From the NCBI GenBank assembly GCA_014534295.1, contig JACVRU010000043.1, positions 1 through 11,700 of the forward strand: a DNA stretch of 11,700 bases, read 5' to 3'. Shown one piece after another: positions 1 through 6,412 of the stretch. The DNA is from Thermoleophilia bacterium (GTDB lineage Bacteria; Actinomycetota; Thermoleophilia; Gaiellales; Gaiellaceae). Position numbers and translations under genes: made by a program. Position 1 is the first letter of the stretch. Every line of letters starts with the position of its first letter. The notes beneath the pieces were generated by a model. The model was not told the DNA's origin and searched no databases. It saw only the letters and a list, made by a program, of their open reading frames with translations.

Positions 1-406
1 CAAGCTCGACGGCGAGGTCGGCGTGCTGGGCAATGGTGCCGGTCTGACGATGTCGACCGTCGACGTCGTCACCTTCGTCGGCGGCCGGCCCGCGAACTTC
101 TGCGACCTCGGCGGGGGCGGCAACGCCCAGGGCGTCGTCGACGCGCTCGAGGTGATCACCGCCGACCCGCAGGTGCGGTCGATCCTCTTCAACATCTTCG
201 GCGGCATCACACGCTGCGACGAGGTTGCGCGGGGGATCCTGGAGGCGCTCGCGCGGCTAGGGCTCGAGCAGCCGATCGTCGTCCGGCTCGACGGCACGAA
301 CGCCGAGGAGGGCCGGCAGATCCTGCGGGACGCGGCGTCGCCGAACGTCCATCCCGAGGCCACGATGCTCGACGCCGCGCGGCGGGCCGTGGAGCTGGCG
401 GCGTGA
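1..406 (+). CDS. sucC: Succinyl-CoA synthetase (ADP-forming) beta subunit, C-terminal part
   Basis: This is the 3' end of sucC, cut off by the left window edge; the reading frame enters at base 2. SucC binds the nucleotide and works with SucD to make succinate and ATP or GTP from succinyl-CoA in the cytoplasmic citric acid cycle. The visible 134 residues are the C-terminal CoA-ligase domain. Seen directly are the family signatures GAGLTM, GGRPANFCDLGGGG and NIFGGITRCDEVA, followed by VVRLDGTNAEEG, in the order found in other SucC proteins. The TGA stop overlaps the GTG start of the downstream methyltransferase by four bases (GTGA), so the two are probably translationally coupled. sucD follows only after that intervening gene, which is unusual. 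The identity is secure; the N-terminal ATP-grasp part cannot be checked here. Confidence 0.96.
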   Translation, partial: KLDGEVGVLGNGAGLTMSTVDVVTFVGGRPANFCDLGGGGNAQGVVDALEVITADPQVRSILFNIFGGITRCDEVARGILEALARLGLEQPIVVRLDGTNAEEGRQILRDAASPNVHPEATMLDAARRAVELAA

Positions 407-1041
407 GCGCGGACGTGTGGAGCGGACGGGCGGACGCCTACCGGGGCGCCGCCGATCAGCAGGCCGGCGACGACCTCGAGCTGCTCGTCTCGTGGGCCGA
501 GGGGCGGACCGCCCTCGATGTCGCGACCGGAGGCGGCCACACCGCCGGCCGCCTCCGCGAGGCGGGCTTCGACGTGGTCACGCTCGATCCCGCGCCGGGG
601 ATGCGGGCCGACGTGCTCGCACGCGCGGAGGACATTCCCTTCGCCGACGGCTCCTTCGACGTCATTACGTGCCGGATCGCGCCGCACCACTTCGAGGACG
701 TCGGGGTTGCGGTCGCCGAACTGGCCCGAGTGAGCCGCGACCTCGTCCTCGTCGAGGACACGCTCTACGAGGACGAGCGCGTCGAGGAGGCCGAGCGCCT
801 CCGCGACCCGACGCATGTGCGCTCGTACTCGGAGGAGGAGTGGCGGGGCCTCTTCGACGCCGCCGGGCTCACTGTCGAGGAGATCCGCGTCGTGGAGAAG
901 TCGCGGCCGGTGGATACCTGGCTCGAGCGCGCCGGCTGCACGGGAGCGGAGGCCGAGCGAGTGAAGGAGCTGCTCGGCGACCGCGTCGCCGGCGGCGAGT
1001 ACGTCGACCGCAAGATTCTGCTCAGAGGGCGGAAGCGCTAG
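403..1041 (+). CDS. Class I SAM-dependent methyltransferase lying between sucC and sucD
   Basis: A 212-residue cytoplasmic protein with the Rossmann-fold methyltransferase pattern (Methyltransf_11/UbiE-like superfamily). Motif I is ALDVATGGG at residues 37-45, the acidic end of strand 2 is LDP at 61-63, and the motif II/III region is DIPFADGSFDVITC at 77-90, followed by APHHFED at 94-99. The usual VLKPGG turn is replaced by a shorter ARVSRDLVLVED. The C-terminal half (RDPTHVRSYSEEEW, 135-148) resembles a common group of bacterial methyltransferases of unknown substrate. The GTG start was chosen because it overlaps the sucC stop as GTGA and has GGAG eight bases upstream. Its TAG stop shares one base with the sucD GTG. 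It is embedded in the sucCD operon and should be co-expressed with it. The substrate is unknown: a quinone, a small metabolite or a protein are all possible. Confidence 0.88.
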   Translation: MSADVWSGRADAYRGAADQQAGDDLELLVSWAEGRTALDVATGGGHTAGRLREAGFDVVTLDPAPGMRADVLARAEDIPFADGSFDVITCRIAPHHFEDVGVAVAELARVSRDLVLVEDTLYEDERVEEAERLRDPTHVRSYSEEEWRGLFDAAGLTVEEIRVVEKSRPVDTWLERAGCTGAEAERVKELLGDRVAGGEYVDRKILLRGRKR

Positions 1042-1922
1042 TGGCGATCATCGTCGACGCGAACACGCGGCTCGTCGTGCAGGGGCTGACGGGGAGCGAG
1101 GGGCGCTTCCACGGGCTCCGGAACCGCGCCTACGGCACGAACCTCGTCGCCGGCGTCACGCCGGGGAAGGGCGGCCAGGACGTCGAGGGCATCCCGGTCT
1201 TCGACACGGTCGTCGAGTCGGTCGAGGCGGCCGGAGCGAACACCGCTCTGATCTTCGTGCCTGCCCGCTTCGCCGCCGACGCTATCTACGAGGCGGTCGA
1301 CGCCGGCATCGCCACGGTGATCTGCATCACCGAGCACATCCCGGCCCACGAAATGCTGCGTGTCTACAACTCGACGCGGCCGAAGGGCGTGACGCTGATC
1401 GGGCCGAACTGCCCGGGCGCGTGCTCGCCGGGCAAGGCGAACGCGGGCATCATCCCGGCCGAGATCTTCCGGGAGGGCGCGGTAGGCCTCGTCTCTCGCT
1501 CGGGCACGCTCACGTACCAGATCGGCTTCGAGCTCGCTCAGCTCGGGCTCGGCAACTCGACCATCGTCGGCATCGGTGGCGATCCCGTCGTCGGCTCGTC
1601 GTTCATCGACATCCTCGAGCGTTTCGAGACGGACGAGGAAACCGAGACGGTGGTGATGGTCGGCGAGATCGGCGGCGCGGAGGAGGAGAAAGCCGCGGAG
1701 TTCATCCGGGACTCGATGACGAAGCCCGTATTCGCGTACATCGCCGGCTTCACGGCCCCGCCCGGGAAGACGATGGGCCACGCGGGCGCGATCATCTCGG
1801 GCTCGGCGGGCACCGCCCAGGCGAAGAGAGAGGCGCTCGAGAACTGCGGCGTGCGGGTCGGCACGACGCCGACCGAGGTGGCCGAGCTCGTCGCGCAGGC
1901 CGCGGCCGCCCCGACCGCGTGA
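1041..1922 (+). CDS. sucD: Succinyl-CoA synthetase (ADP-forming) alpha subunit
   Basis: A 293-residue protein, the usual length for SucD. It forms the phosphohistidine intermediate and binds CoA, pairing with SucC. The N-terminal CoA-binding Rossmann domain shows VVQGLTGSEGRFH (12-24) and GVTPGKGG (38-45). The middle carries GPNCPG (121-126) and VSRSGTLTYQ (151-160). The catalytic histidine is His247 in the GHAGAI signature. The GTG start at 1041 gives the expected MAIIVDANTRLVVQG N-terminus and has GGAAG five bases upstream; in-frame codons further upstream belong to the overlapped methyltransferase region and give Arg-rich nonsense. It shares one base with the methyltransferase stop, and its TGA overlaps the next gene's GTG by four bases. 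The function is secure. Confidence 0.97.
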   Translation: MAIIVDANTRLVVQGLTGSEGRFHGLRNRAYGTNLVAGVTPGKGGQDVEGIPVFDTVVESVEAAGANTALIFVPARFAADAIYEAVDAGIATVICITEHIPAHEMLRVYNSTRPKGVTLIGPNCPGACSPGKANAGIIPAEIFREGAVGLVSRSGTLTYQIGFELAQLGLGNSTIVGIGGDPVVGSSFIDILERFETDEETETVVMVGEIGGAEEEKAAEFIRDSMTKPVFAYIAGFTAPPGKTMGHAGAIISGSAGTAQAKREALENCGVRVGTTPTEVAELVAQAAAAPTA

Positions 1923-3010
1923 TCTCGTTCGCGCGGGGCGCTCCGGCTCCGGAGTGCATCCCGGTCGCCGAGCTCGCCGACTGCGCCGGCGCGGCGATCG
2001 AGCGGGACGGCGTCGCGGCGCTCTCCTACGGGCCGGTCGGGGGCTACGGCCCGCTGCGCGAGTGGCTCGCCGAGCGGCACGGCGTCGAGGCCGGACGCGT
2101 CCTCGTCACGAACGGCGGCCTCCAGGGGCTCGCCTTCGTCGCCGAGGCGCTGCTCGCGCGCGGCGGGCGGCGTGTGCTGGTCGAGGGCCCGACGTACGAC
2201 CGGACGCTGACGATCCTCGCGCGGCTCGGCGCCGAGGTCCAGACCGTGCCGATGGACGAGGAGGGCCTGGAGGTCGACGCGCTCGAGGCGGCGCTCGGCG
2301 CGGGGCCGCCGCCGGCTTTCCTGTACACGATCCCGACCTTCCAGAACCCGAGCGGCCGCACGCTCGGCGCCGAGCGGCGCGGGCGGCTGGCGGCGCTCGC
2401 CCGAGAGCGCGGCCTGACCGTGGTGGAGGACGACCCGTACGGTGTCGTCCGCTTCGAGGGCGAGCCGCTACCGACGCTGCACGAGCTCGCGGACGGGGAA
2501 GGGGTCGTCTACGCCTCGTCGTTCTCGAAGACCGTGGCCCCGGGGCTGCGGGTCGGCTACTTCGTGCTGACGCCCGACCTGGTCGCGCCCGCAGAGGCCG
2601 TCGCCGTCTCGGCGTACATCACCCCCGTCTTGCTCGGCCAGGCGACCGTCTGGGAGCTGATCCGGCGCGGCGGCTTCGAGCCGAACCTCGAGCGCGTGCG
2701 CGACCTCCTCCGCTCGCGCCGCGACGCGATGCTGGCCGCCCTCGAGCGCGCCTCGCCGGACGGCTCCTCGTGGAGCCGTCCCGAGGGGGGCTACTTCCTC
2801 TGGGTCGAGCTCGGCGTCGACAGCAGCGAGCTCCTCGACCGCGCCATTGCCGCCGGAGTCGCGTTCGTCAGGGGGTCTGACTTCTTCCCCGGCGGTCGCG
2901 GCGGCCGCACGGCGGCCCGCCTCGCGTACAGCTATCCCAGCCCGGCCGAGATCGGCGAGGGCGTCGCACGCCTCGCCGACCTGATCGGCCGAGGGAGGGG
3001 TCGGCCCTAG
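1919..3010 (+). CDS. PLP-dependent class I/II aminotransferase (2-aminoadipate/MocR-domain type)
   Basis: A 363-residue fold-type I aminotransferase. Seen directly: YGPVGGYGPLREWL (38-50), the NPSGRT turn (143-148), EDDPYG (170-175) with the Asp and Tyr that hold the cofactor ring, and the Schiff-base lysine Lys204 in SSFSKTVAPGLR. Near the end PEGGYFLWVEL (288-298) precedes a substrate-carboxylate arginine, probably Arg334. This arrangement is typical of the family holding LysN-like 2-aminoadipate transaminases and the aminotransferase half of MocR regulators. There is no GntR DNA-binding domain, so it should be an enzyme rather than a regulator. Transfer to 2-oxoglutarate would link it to the cycle, but the amino-acid substrate cannot be read from sequence. 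The GTG start overlaps the sucD TGA (GTGA), and no strong ribosome binding site is visible, which suggests coupling. Confidence 0.9.
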   Translation: MISFARGAPAPECIPVAELADCAGAAIERDGVAALSYGPVGGYGPLREWLAERHGVEAGRVLVTNGGLQGLAFVAEALLARGGRRVLVEGPTYDRTLTILARLGAEVQTVPMDEEGLEVDALEAALGAGPPPAFLYTIPTFQNPSGRTLGAERRGRLAALARERGLTVVEDDPYGVVRFEGEPLPTLHELADGEGVVYASSFSKTVAPGLRVGYFVLTPDLVAPAEAVAVSAYITPVLLGQATVWELIRRGGFEPNLERVRDLLRSRRDAMLAALERASPDGSSWSRPEGGYFLWVELGVDSSELLDRAIAAGVAFVRGSDFFPGGRGGRTAARLAYSYPSPAEIGEGVARLADLIGRGRGRP

Positions 3011-3192
3011 GCCGCCGCGTGCTGCGCGACTGCGGCGAGGGAACGGGGCACCAGCCGCGGCTGCTGAGGGGGCGAGAGCGAGCCGCGGCTGACGGCCCTG
3101 AAGGTGGGACAAGGTGCGTCCCCCGGGAGGGCGCAGAGGCCGGCTCGGCGGAAGTAGCACTCCTTACAGGTCACTCCAGCCCTTTTGCTCAT
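3007..3192 (-). CDS. Small Cys-rich protein (four-cysteine metal-binding candidate)
   Basis: A 61-residue protein with four cysteines in the N-terminal half: Cys9-x2-Cys12, then Cys20 and Cys28, in CKECYFRRAGLC and APCPTFR. The spacing suggests a small zinc or iron-sulfur site. The rest (residues 29-61) is basic and proline-rich with SPPQQPRLVPRS. From memory, short actinobacterial proteins with a CxxCYFRxxxLCAL...PCPTFR pattern followed by a PP(R/T)Q(P/L) stretch exist, but I know no function. The ATG start has a purine-rich GGCGGA directly before it, with imperfect spacing. It converges on the aminotransferase gene: both stops lie in one CTAG palindrome at 3007-3010. A possible promoter lies upstream at 3237-3275. 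The real-gene call rests on the cysteine pattern. Confidence 0.66.
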   Translation of the reverse strand: MSKRAGVTCKECYFRRAGLCALPGDAPCPTFRAVSRGSLSPPQQPRLVPRSLAAVAQHAAA

Positions 3193-3236
3193 TCCGCCGT
3201 TATGCTCGCCTCGTTGGCCACCACCGACAAGGGCGG

Positions 3237-3275
3237 ATTCTTAGTCCCCAGCCCCGAGGAATCAAGCGTTGTCAA
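3237..3275 (-). promoter_or_regulatory. Candidate sigma-70-type promoter for the Cys-rich protein
   Basis: On the - strand a TTGATT -35-like hexamer (3265-3260) stands 17 bases before AAGAAT (3242-3237), about 45 bases ahead of the ATG at 3192. A perfect TTGACA sits slightly further upstream (3275-3270), but without a good -10 at the right distance. The 131-base gap 3193-3323 is visibly AT-richer than the rest of the window, as expected for a promoter. I see no gene in this gap. Confidence 0.4.
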
Positions 3276-3302
3276 GAATGAATAACACGCAATTTCCGCC
3301 CG

Positions 3303-3345
3303 TTTCCGGCCGCTGGAAAATGGCTAATCCTGGCCGTTTTCGGCC
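3303..3345 (-). terminator. Weak candidate terminator hairpins after the PDZ-Lon gene
   Basis: Two short hairpins flank the stop codon of the PDZ-Lon gene. One is GGCCG with CGGCC around a four-base loop (3332-3345), inside the last codons. The other is TTTCC with GGAAA around seven bases (3303-3319), just past the stop. Neither is followed by a clear T-run on the - strand, so this is a weak call for the end of the icd-mdh-protease transcript. Confidence 0.25.
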
Positions 3346-4349
3346 GCCGTTGCCAGCGCTTGCAACGCCTGTTGAAAACTCTCCACAGGAACGATGCGCA
3401 TCCCCTCCGCATGGCGTCGCGCCTCCTCCGCGTTATCCCCAGCGGGGACGAGGAAGACCTCGATCCCGGCCTCCCGCGCGCCGATCGCCTTCTGCTTGAT
3501 CCCGCCGACCGCGCCGACCGACCCGTCCAGGGCGAGCGAGCCCGTGATCGCGACGAGGAGCCCGCGGTCGACGTCGCGGCCGAGCTCCTCCAGCACGCCG
3601 AGCGCGAACGCGAGGCCGGCGGACGGCCCGCCGATGTTGCCCGCGTCGATCTCGACGTCGAGCGGCAGGCCGATGTCGACGGACTGCTCCACGAGCACGC
3701 CCAGGACGCCGCGTGCCGGGTCTTGAGGGTCGGCGGCGAGCCGGAACTCGAGGCTCAGGCGCTCGTCTCCCCGGCGCACGGCGACCGAGACCTCCTGACC
3801 GGGCCTTCGCTCGGCGAGCACGGCCCGGAGCCGCGCGACGGTGTCGATCCGGGTCCCGTCGACCTCGACGATCACGTCGGCCGGGTGGAGCCGCCCGGCC
3901 GCCGGCGTGTCGGGGAGTACCTGGACCACGAGCGCGCCGTTCTCCGTCGCCTCGACGTCGTGGCCCGCCTCCCGCAGCGCCACGGCGGCCGCCACCCGCT
4001 GGGAGCGCGACATCACCTGGAGGCTGGACCGCCGCCGGTCGGCCTCGTCGAGGCCGGCCGGGTTGACCGCGTGGGCGGGGACGAGCGACGCGCCGTCGTG
4101 GAAGACGCCGGGAAGGAGCCGCTCGGCGATCGACGGCCTGCGGACGATCACGTCGACGAAGTGCAACCCTCCCTCGTCGTCGGGGGGCTGCCCGCCCTCC
4201 ACCTCCACGACCGGATCGACCAGGTGCGGCTCGTCCGGCAGGAAGATGTAGCTGCCGTCGTCCGGGAGGACGAGGAGGAGCCCGACCGTGACGACGACGA
4301 TCGCGAGGAACGCGCCCAGGAGCTTCCCCGGCGTGAGGAAGCGCTTCAC
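3324..4349 (-). CDS. Membrane-anchored PDZ-Lon (S16) protease, YlbL/DdcP-like
   Basis: A 341-residue protein. Residues 9-29 form one hydrophobic N-terminal anchor after MKRF, so the remainder should face the outside of the membrane. A PDZ domain covers about 137-204 (VVQVLPDTPAAG, HPADVIVEVDG). A Lon-type peptidase domain follows, with the catalytic serine Ser243 in GNIGGPSAGLAFALG and the lysine Lys285 in GGIKQKAIGA; the Lon ATPase domain is absent. This layout matches the YlbL family, whose Bacillus member DdcP removes a cell-division inhibitor after DNA damage, and actinobacterial PDZ/S16 proteins. The target here is unknown. The GTG start at 4349 lies six bases after the mdh stop; it has no visible Shine-Dalgarno, so it is probably expressed from the icd-mdh transcript. 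A metabolic operon is an unexpected home for it. Confidence 0.9.
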   Translation of the reverse strand: MKRFLTPGKLLGAFLAIVVVTVGLLLVLPDDGSYIFLPDEPHLVDPVVEVEGGQPPDDEGGLHFVDVIVRRPSIAERLLPGVFHDGASLVPAHAVNPAGLDEADRRRSSLQVMSRSQRVAAAVALREAGHDVEATENGALVVQVLPDTPAAGRLHPADVIVEVDGTRIDTVARLRAVLAERRPGQEVSVAVRRGDERLSLEFRLAADPQDPARGVLGVLVEQSVDIGLPLDVEIDAGNIGGPSAGLAFALGVLEELGRDVDRGLLVAITGSLALDGSVGAVGGIKQKAIGAREAGIEVFLVPAGDNAEEARRHAEGMRIVPVESFQQALQALATAAENGQD

Positions 4350-4355
4350 GGAGGG

Positions 4356-5285
4356 CTAGGCGCTGAGGACGGCGACGACCTCGCGCACCGCCTCGGCGGA
4401 GGCCTCGAGCGCGTGCTGCTCGTCGTCCGAGAGCTCGAGCTCGACGATCTCCTCGACGCCGTCGCGGCCGAGCTTGACCGGCACGCCCATGTAGAGCCCG
4501 TCGATGCCGTACTCGCCCTCGAGGTACGCGGTGCACGGGAGCAGCCGCTTCTCGTCCAGCATGATCGCGTCGACCATCTGTGCCGCGGCGGCGCCCGGCG
4601 CGTACCAGGCCGAGGTCCCGAGCAGCTGGACGATCTCGCCGCCGCCCTTCGCGGTGCGCTCGACCATGTCGTCGATCCGGTCGCGTGCGACGAGCTGCGC
4701 GAGCGGGACGCCGCCGACCGCGGTCGCCGAGACGAGCGGCACCATCTGGTCGCCGTGGCCGCCGAGGACGAGCGTCTGCACGTCCTTCACAGACGCCCCC
4801 GTCTCCCACGCGACGAAGGTGCGGAAGCGCGACGTGTCGAGGATCCCGGCCATGCCGACCACGCGCTGCTTCGGCCAGCCGGAGACGCTCTTGGCGACGT
4901 GGCACATCGCGTCCAAGGGATTCGAGACGACGACGAGGATCGCTTCCGGCGACTGGGCGACCGCCTCCCGGGTCACCGAGCCCACGATCTGCTCGTTCGT
5001 CTGGACGAGGTCGTCGCGGCTCATCCCGGGAGCGCGCGGCCGACCGGCGGTGATCACGACGACATCGGATCCAGCCGTCGGCTCGTAGTCGTTCGCGCCG
5101 GTGACGATCGGCTCGAAGCCGAGCACCGCGCCCATCTGGTCGACGTCGAGCGCCTTGCCCTGCGGCAGGTTCTCGACGATGTCGACCAGGACGACGTCGT
5201 ACGCGTCCCGCCGCGCCAGCTCGAGCGCGCAGGTCGCGCCGACGTTCCCCGCGCCGACGACGGTGACCTTCGGGCGCTTGCTCAT
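4356..5285 (-). CDS. mdh: Malate dehydrogenase, LDH-like type
   Basis: A 309-residue NAD-dependent malate dehydrogenase that oxidises malate to oxaloacetate. The Rossmann motif GAGNVG (11-16) and Asp35 at the end of strand 2 (VLVDI) indicate NAD. The substrate loop is GRPRAPGMSRDDL (81-93): Arg84 occupies the position that separates malate from lactate dehydrogenases, and Arg90 is the mobile-loop arginine. SNPLD (121-125) supplies Asn122; LDTSRFR (149-155) supplies Asp150 and Arg153; GGHGD (175-179) supplies the catalytic His177. The length and pattern fit the tetrameric LDH-like MDH class rather than the longer actinobacterial cytosolic class. The ATG overlaps the icd stop as ATGA, and only a weak ribosome site is visible, so translation is probably coupled to icd. 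The PDZ-Lon gene follows after six bases. Confidence 0.96.
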   Translation of the reverse strand: MSKRPKVTVVGAGNVGATCALELARRDAYDVVLVDIVENLPQGKALDVDQMGAVLGFEPIVTGANDYEPTAGSDVVVITAGRPRAPGMSRDDLVQTNEQIVGSVTREAVAQSPEAILVVVSNPLDAMCHVAKSVSGWPKQRVVGMAGILDTSRFRTFVAWETGASVKDVQTLVLGGHGDQMVPLVSATAVGGVPLAQLVARDRIDDMVERTAKGGGEIVQLLGTSAWYAPGAAAAQMVDAIMLDEKRLLPCTAYLEGEYGIDGLYMGVPVKLGRDGVEEIVELELSDDEQHALEASAEAVREVVAVLSA

Positions 5286-6373
5286 ACGAGCACTTCGAGC
5301 TTGCCGATGATCGCGTCCGCGACCTCGCTCGTCCCGACCGCGGTCGGGTCGTCGCGGGACGGCTTCATGTCGTAGGTGACGCTCTCGCCCTCGCGTATCA
5401 CCTCTGCGATCGCGCGCTCCATCCGGTCGGCGGCCGCGTGCTCCTCGAGGTGGCGGAGCATCAGCATCCCGGAGAGCATCATCGCGATCGGGTTGACCTT
5501 GTTCTGGCCGGCGTACTTCGGCGCCGATCCGTGCGTCGGCTCGAAGATCGCGATCCCCTCGCCGAAGTTCGCTCCGGGGGCGACGCCGAGGCCGCCGATC
5601 ATCCCCGCGCAGAGGTCGGAGACTATGTCGCCGTAGAGGTTCGGGTGCACGAGGACGTCGTACTCCTCGGGCCGCTGGACGAGCTGCATCGACATGTTGT
5701 CCACGATGCGGTCGTCGAACTGGATGTCGGGGTTCTCCGCGGCGACCTCGCGCGCGACGCGGAGATAGAGGCCGTCCGTGAACTTCATGATGTTGGCCTT
5801 GTGCACCGCCGTCACCTTGCGGCGGCTCATCCGGCGGGCGTAGTCGAAGGCGAACTCCACGATGCGGCGGGTGCCCGTGACCGAGATCGGCTTGATCGAG
5901 ATGCCCGCGTCGCGGTGCCGGAGCGAGCCTCCCCGGGACTCGATCCAGGAGATCAGCTCCTCGGCCTCGGGCGTGCCCTGCTCGTACTCGATCCCGGCGT
6001 ACAGGTCCTCGGTGTTCTCGCGGACGACGACGAGGTCGACGTCCTCGAAGCGGGTGCGCACGCCCGGGTAGGTCTTGCAGGGGCGGACCTGCCCGTAGAG
6101 GTCGAGGCTCTTGCGCAGGGCGACGTTTACCGAGCGGAAACCGCCGCCCACGGGCGTAGTGATCGGGCCCTTGAGGGCGACGCCGGTCCGGCGGACGGCG
6201 TCGAGCACGTCGTCCGGCAGCGGGTTGCCGCCGTGCTTGTCCATCACGTCCGCGCCGGCCTCCCGCACGTCCCACTCGAACTCGGCTCCCGTCGCCTCGA
6301 GGACGCGGCGCGTGGCCTCCGTCAGCTCGGGGCCCGTGCCGTCGCCGGGTATCAGCACCACCTCGTGGGCCAC
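5282..6373 (-). CDS. icd: Isocitrate dehydrogenase, short isocitrate/isopropylmalate dehydrogenase-family type
   Basis: A 363-residue decarboxylating dehydrogenase converting isocitrate to 2-oxoglutarate. It begins AHEVVLIPGDGTGPE, then shows the substrate loop GPITTPVGGGFRSVNVALRK with Ser81, Asn83 and Arg87, RENTEDLYAG (118-127), VHKANIMK with Lys192, Asp226, Asp249 and Asp253, and HGSAPKYAGQNKVNP (281-295). RSVN is the isocitrate rather than isopropylmalate signature. Lys286, Tyr287, Val293 and Tyr334 match the NADP-binding residues of E. coli Icd, while Pro338 replaces its Arg395, so NADP is favoured but not certain. The protein is about 50 residues shorter than E. coli Icd. I chose the GTG at 6373 because it begins the conserved domain and a TAGAGT hexamer ends eight bases before it; further upstream extension would run into the citrate synthase gene. 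Its stop overlaps mdh. Confidence 0.93.
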   Translation of the reverse strand: MAHEVVLIPGDGTGPELTEATRRVLEATGAEFEWDVREAGADVMDKHGGNPLPDDVLDAVRRTGVALKGPITTPVGGGFRSVNVALRKSLDLYGQVRPCKTYPGVRTRFEDVDLVVVRENTEDLYAGIEYEQGTPEAEELISWIESRGGSLRHRDAGISIKPISVTGTRRIVEFAFDYARRMSRRKVTAVHKANIMKFTDGLYLRVAREVAAENPDIQFDDRIVDNMSMQLVQRPEEYDVLVHPNLYGDIVSDLCAGMIGGLGVAPGANFGEGIAIFEPTHGSAPKYAGQNKVNPIAMMLSGMLMLRHLEEHAAADRMERAIAEVIREGESVTYDMKPSRDDPTAVGTSEVADAIIGKLEVLV

Positions 6374-6381
6374 GGCGCATG

Positions 6382-6387
6382 ACTCTA
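6382..6387 (-). promoter_or_regulatory. Candidate -10 element for leaderless icd transcription
   Basis: On the - strand the hexamer TAGAGT ends eight bases before the icd GTG. With the usual 6-8 bases from -10 to transcription start, the mRNA would begin at or next to the start codon. No convincing -35 is seen, and no Shine-Dalgarno lies before the GTG. It mirrors the element for the divergent citrate synthase gene 12 bases away. Confidence 0.5.
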
Positions 6388-6398
6388 GCGGGGTCGGG

Positions 6399-6404
6399 TA
6401 GATT
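6399..6404 (+). promoter_or_regulatory. Candidate -10 element for leaderless citrate synthase transcription
   Basis: TAGATT on the + strand ends eight bases before the ATG at 6413, so transcription would begin at or very near the start codon. No -35 consensus is visible at the proper distance, and no ribosome site precedes the ATG. The whole icd-citrate synthase spacer is 39 bases (6374-6412), so the two promoters must face away from each other with overlapping upstream regions. Confidence 0.5.
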
Positions 6405-6412
6405 CGACGCCG

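Noticed and set aside
417..1040. In-frame upstream extension of sucD
   Set aside because: The extra 208 codons are Arg-rich and lie out of frame over the methyltransferase. SucD has its normal N-terminus and length from the GTG at 1041.
1421..1918. In-frame upstream extension of the aminotransferase
   Set aside because: It lies over sucD in another frame, and its product is Arg/Gly-rich without domains. The GTG at 1919 gives a normal family start.
3360..5375. Very long + strand open frame (671 codons) opposite the PDZ-Lon and mdh genes
   Set aside because: It is the antisense shadow of two recognised genes. The product is a run of Arg, Asp, Glu and Leu with no domain, as expected where every codon ends in G or C.
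5438..6382. 314-codon + strand open frame opposite icd
   Set aside because: Antisense shadow of a well-supported isocitrate dehydrogenase. No motif and skewed composition.
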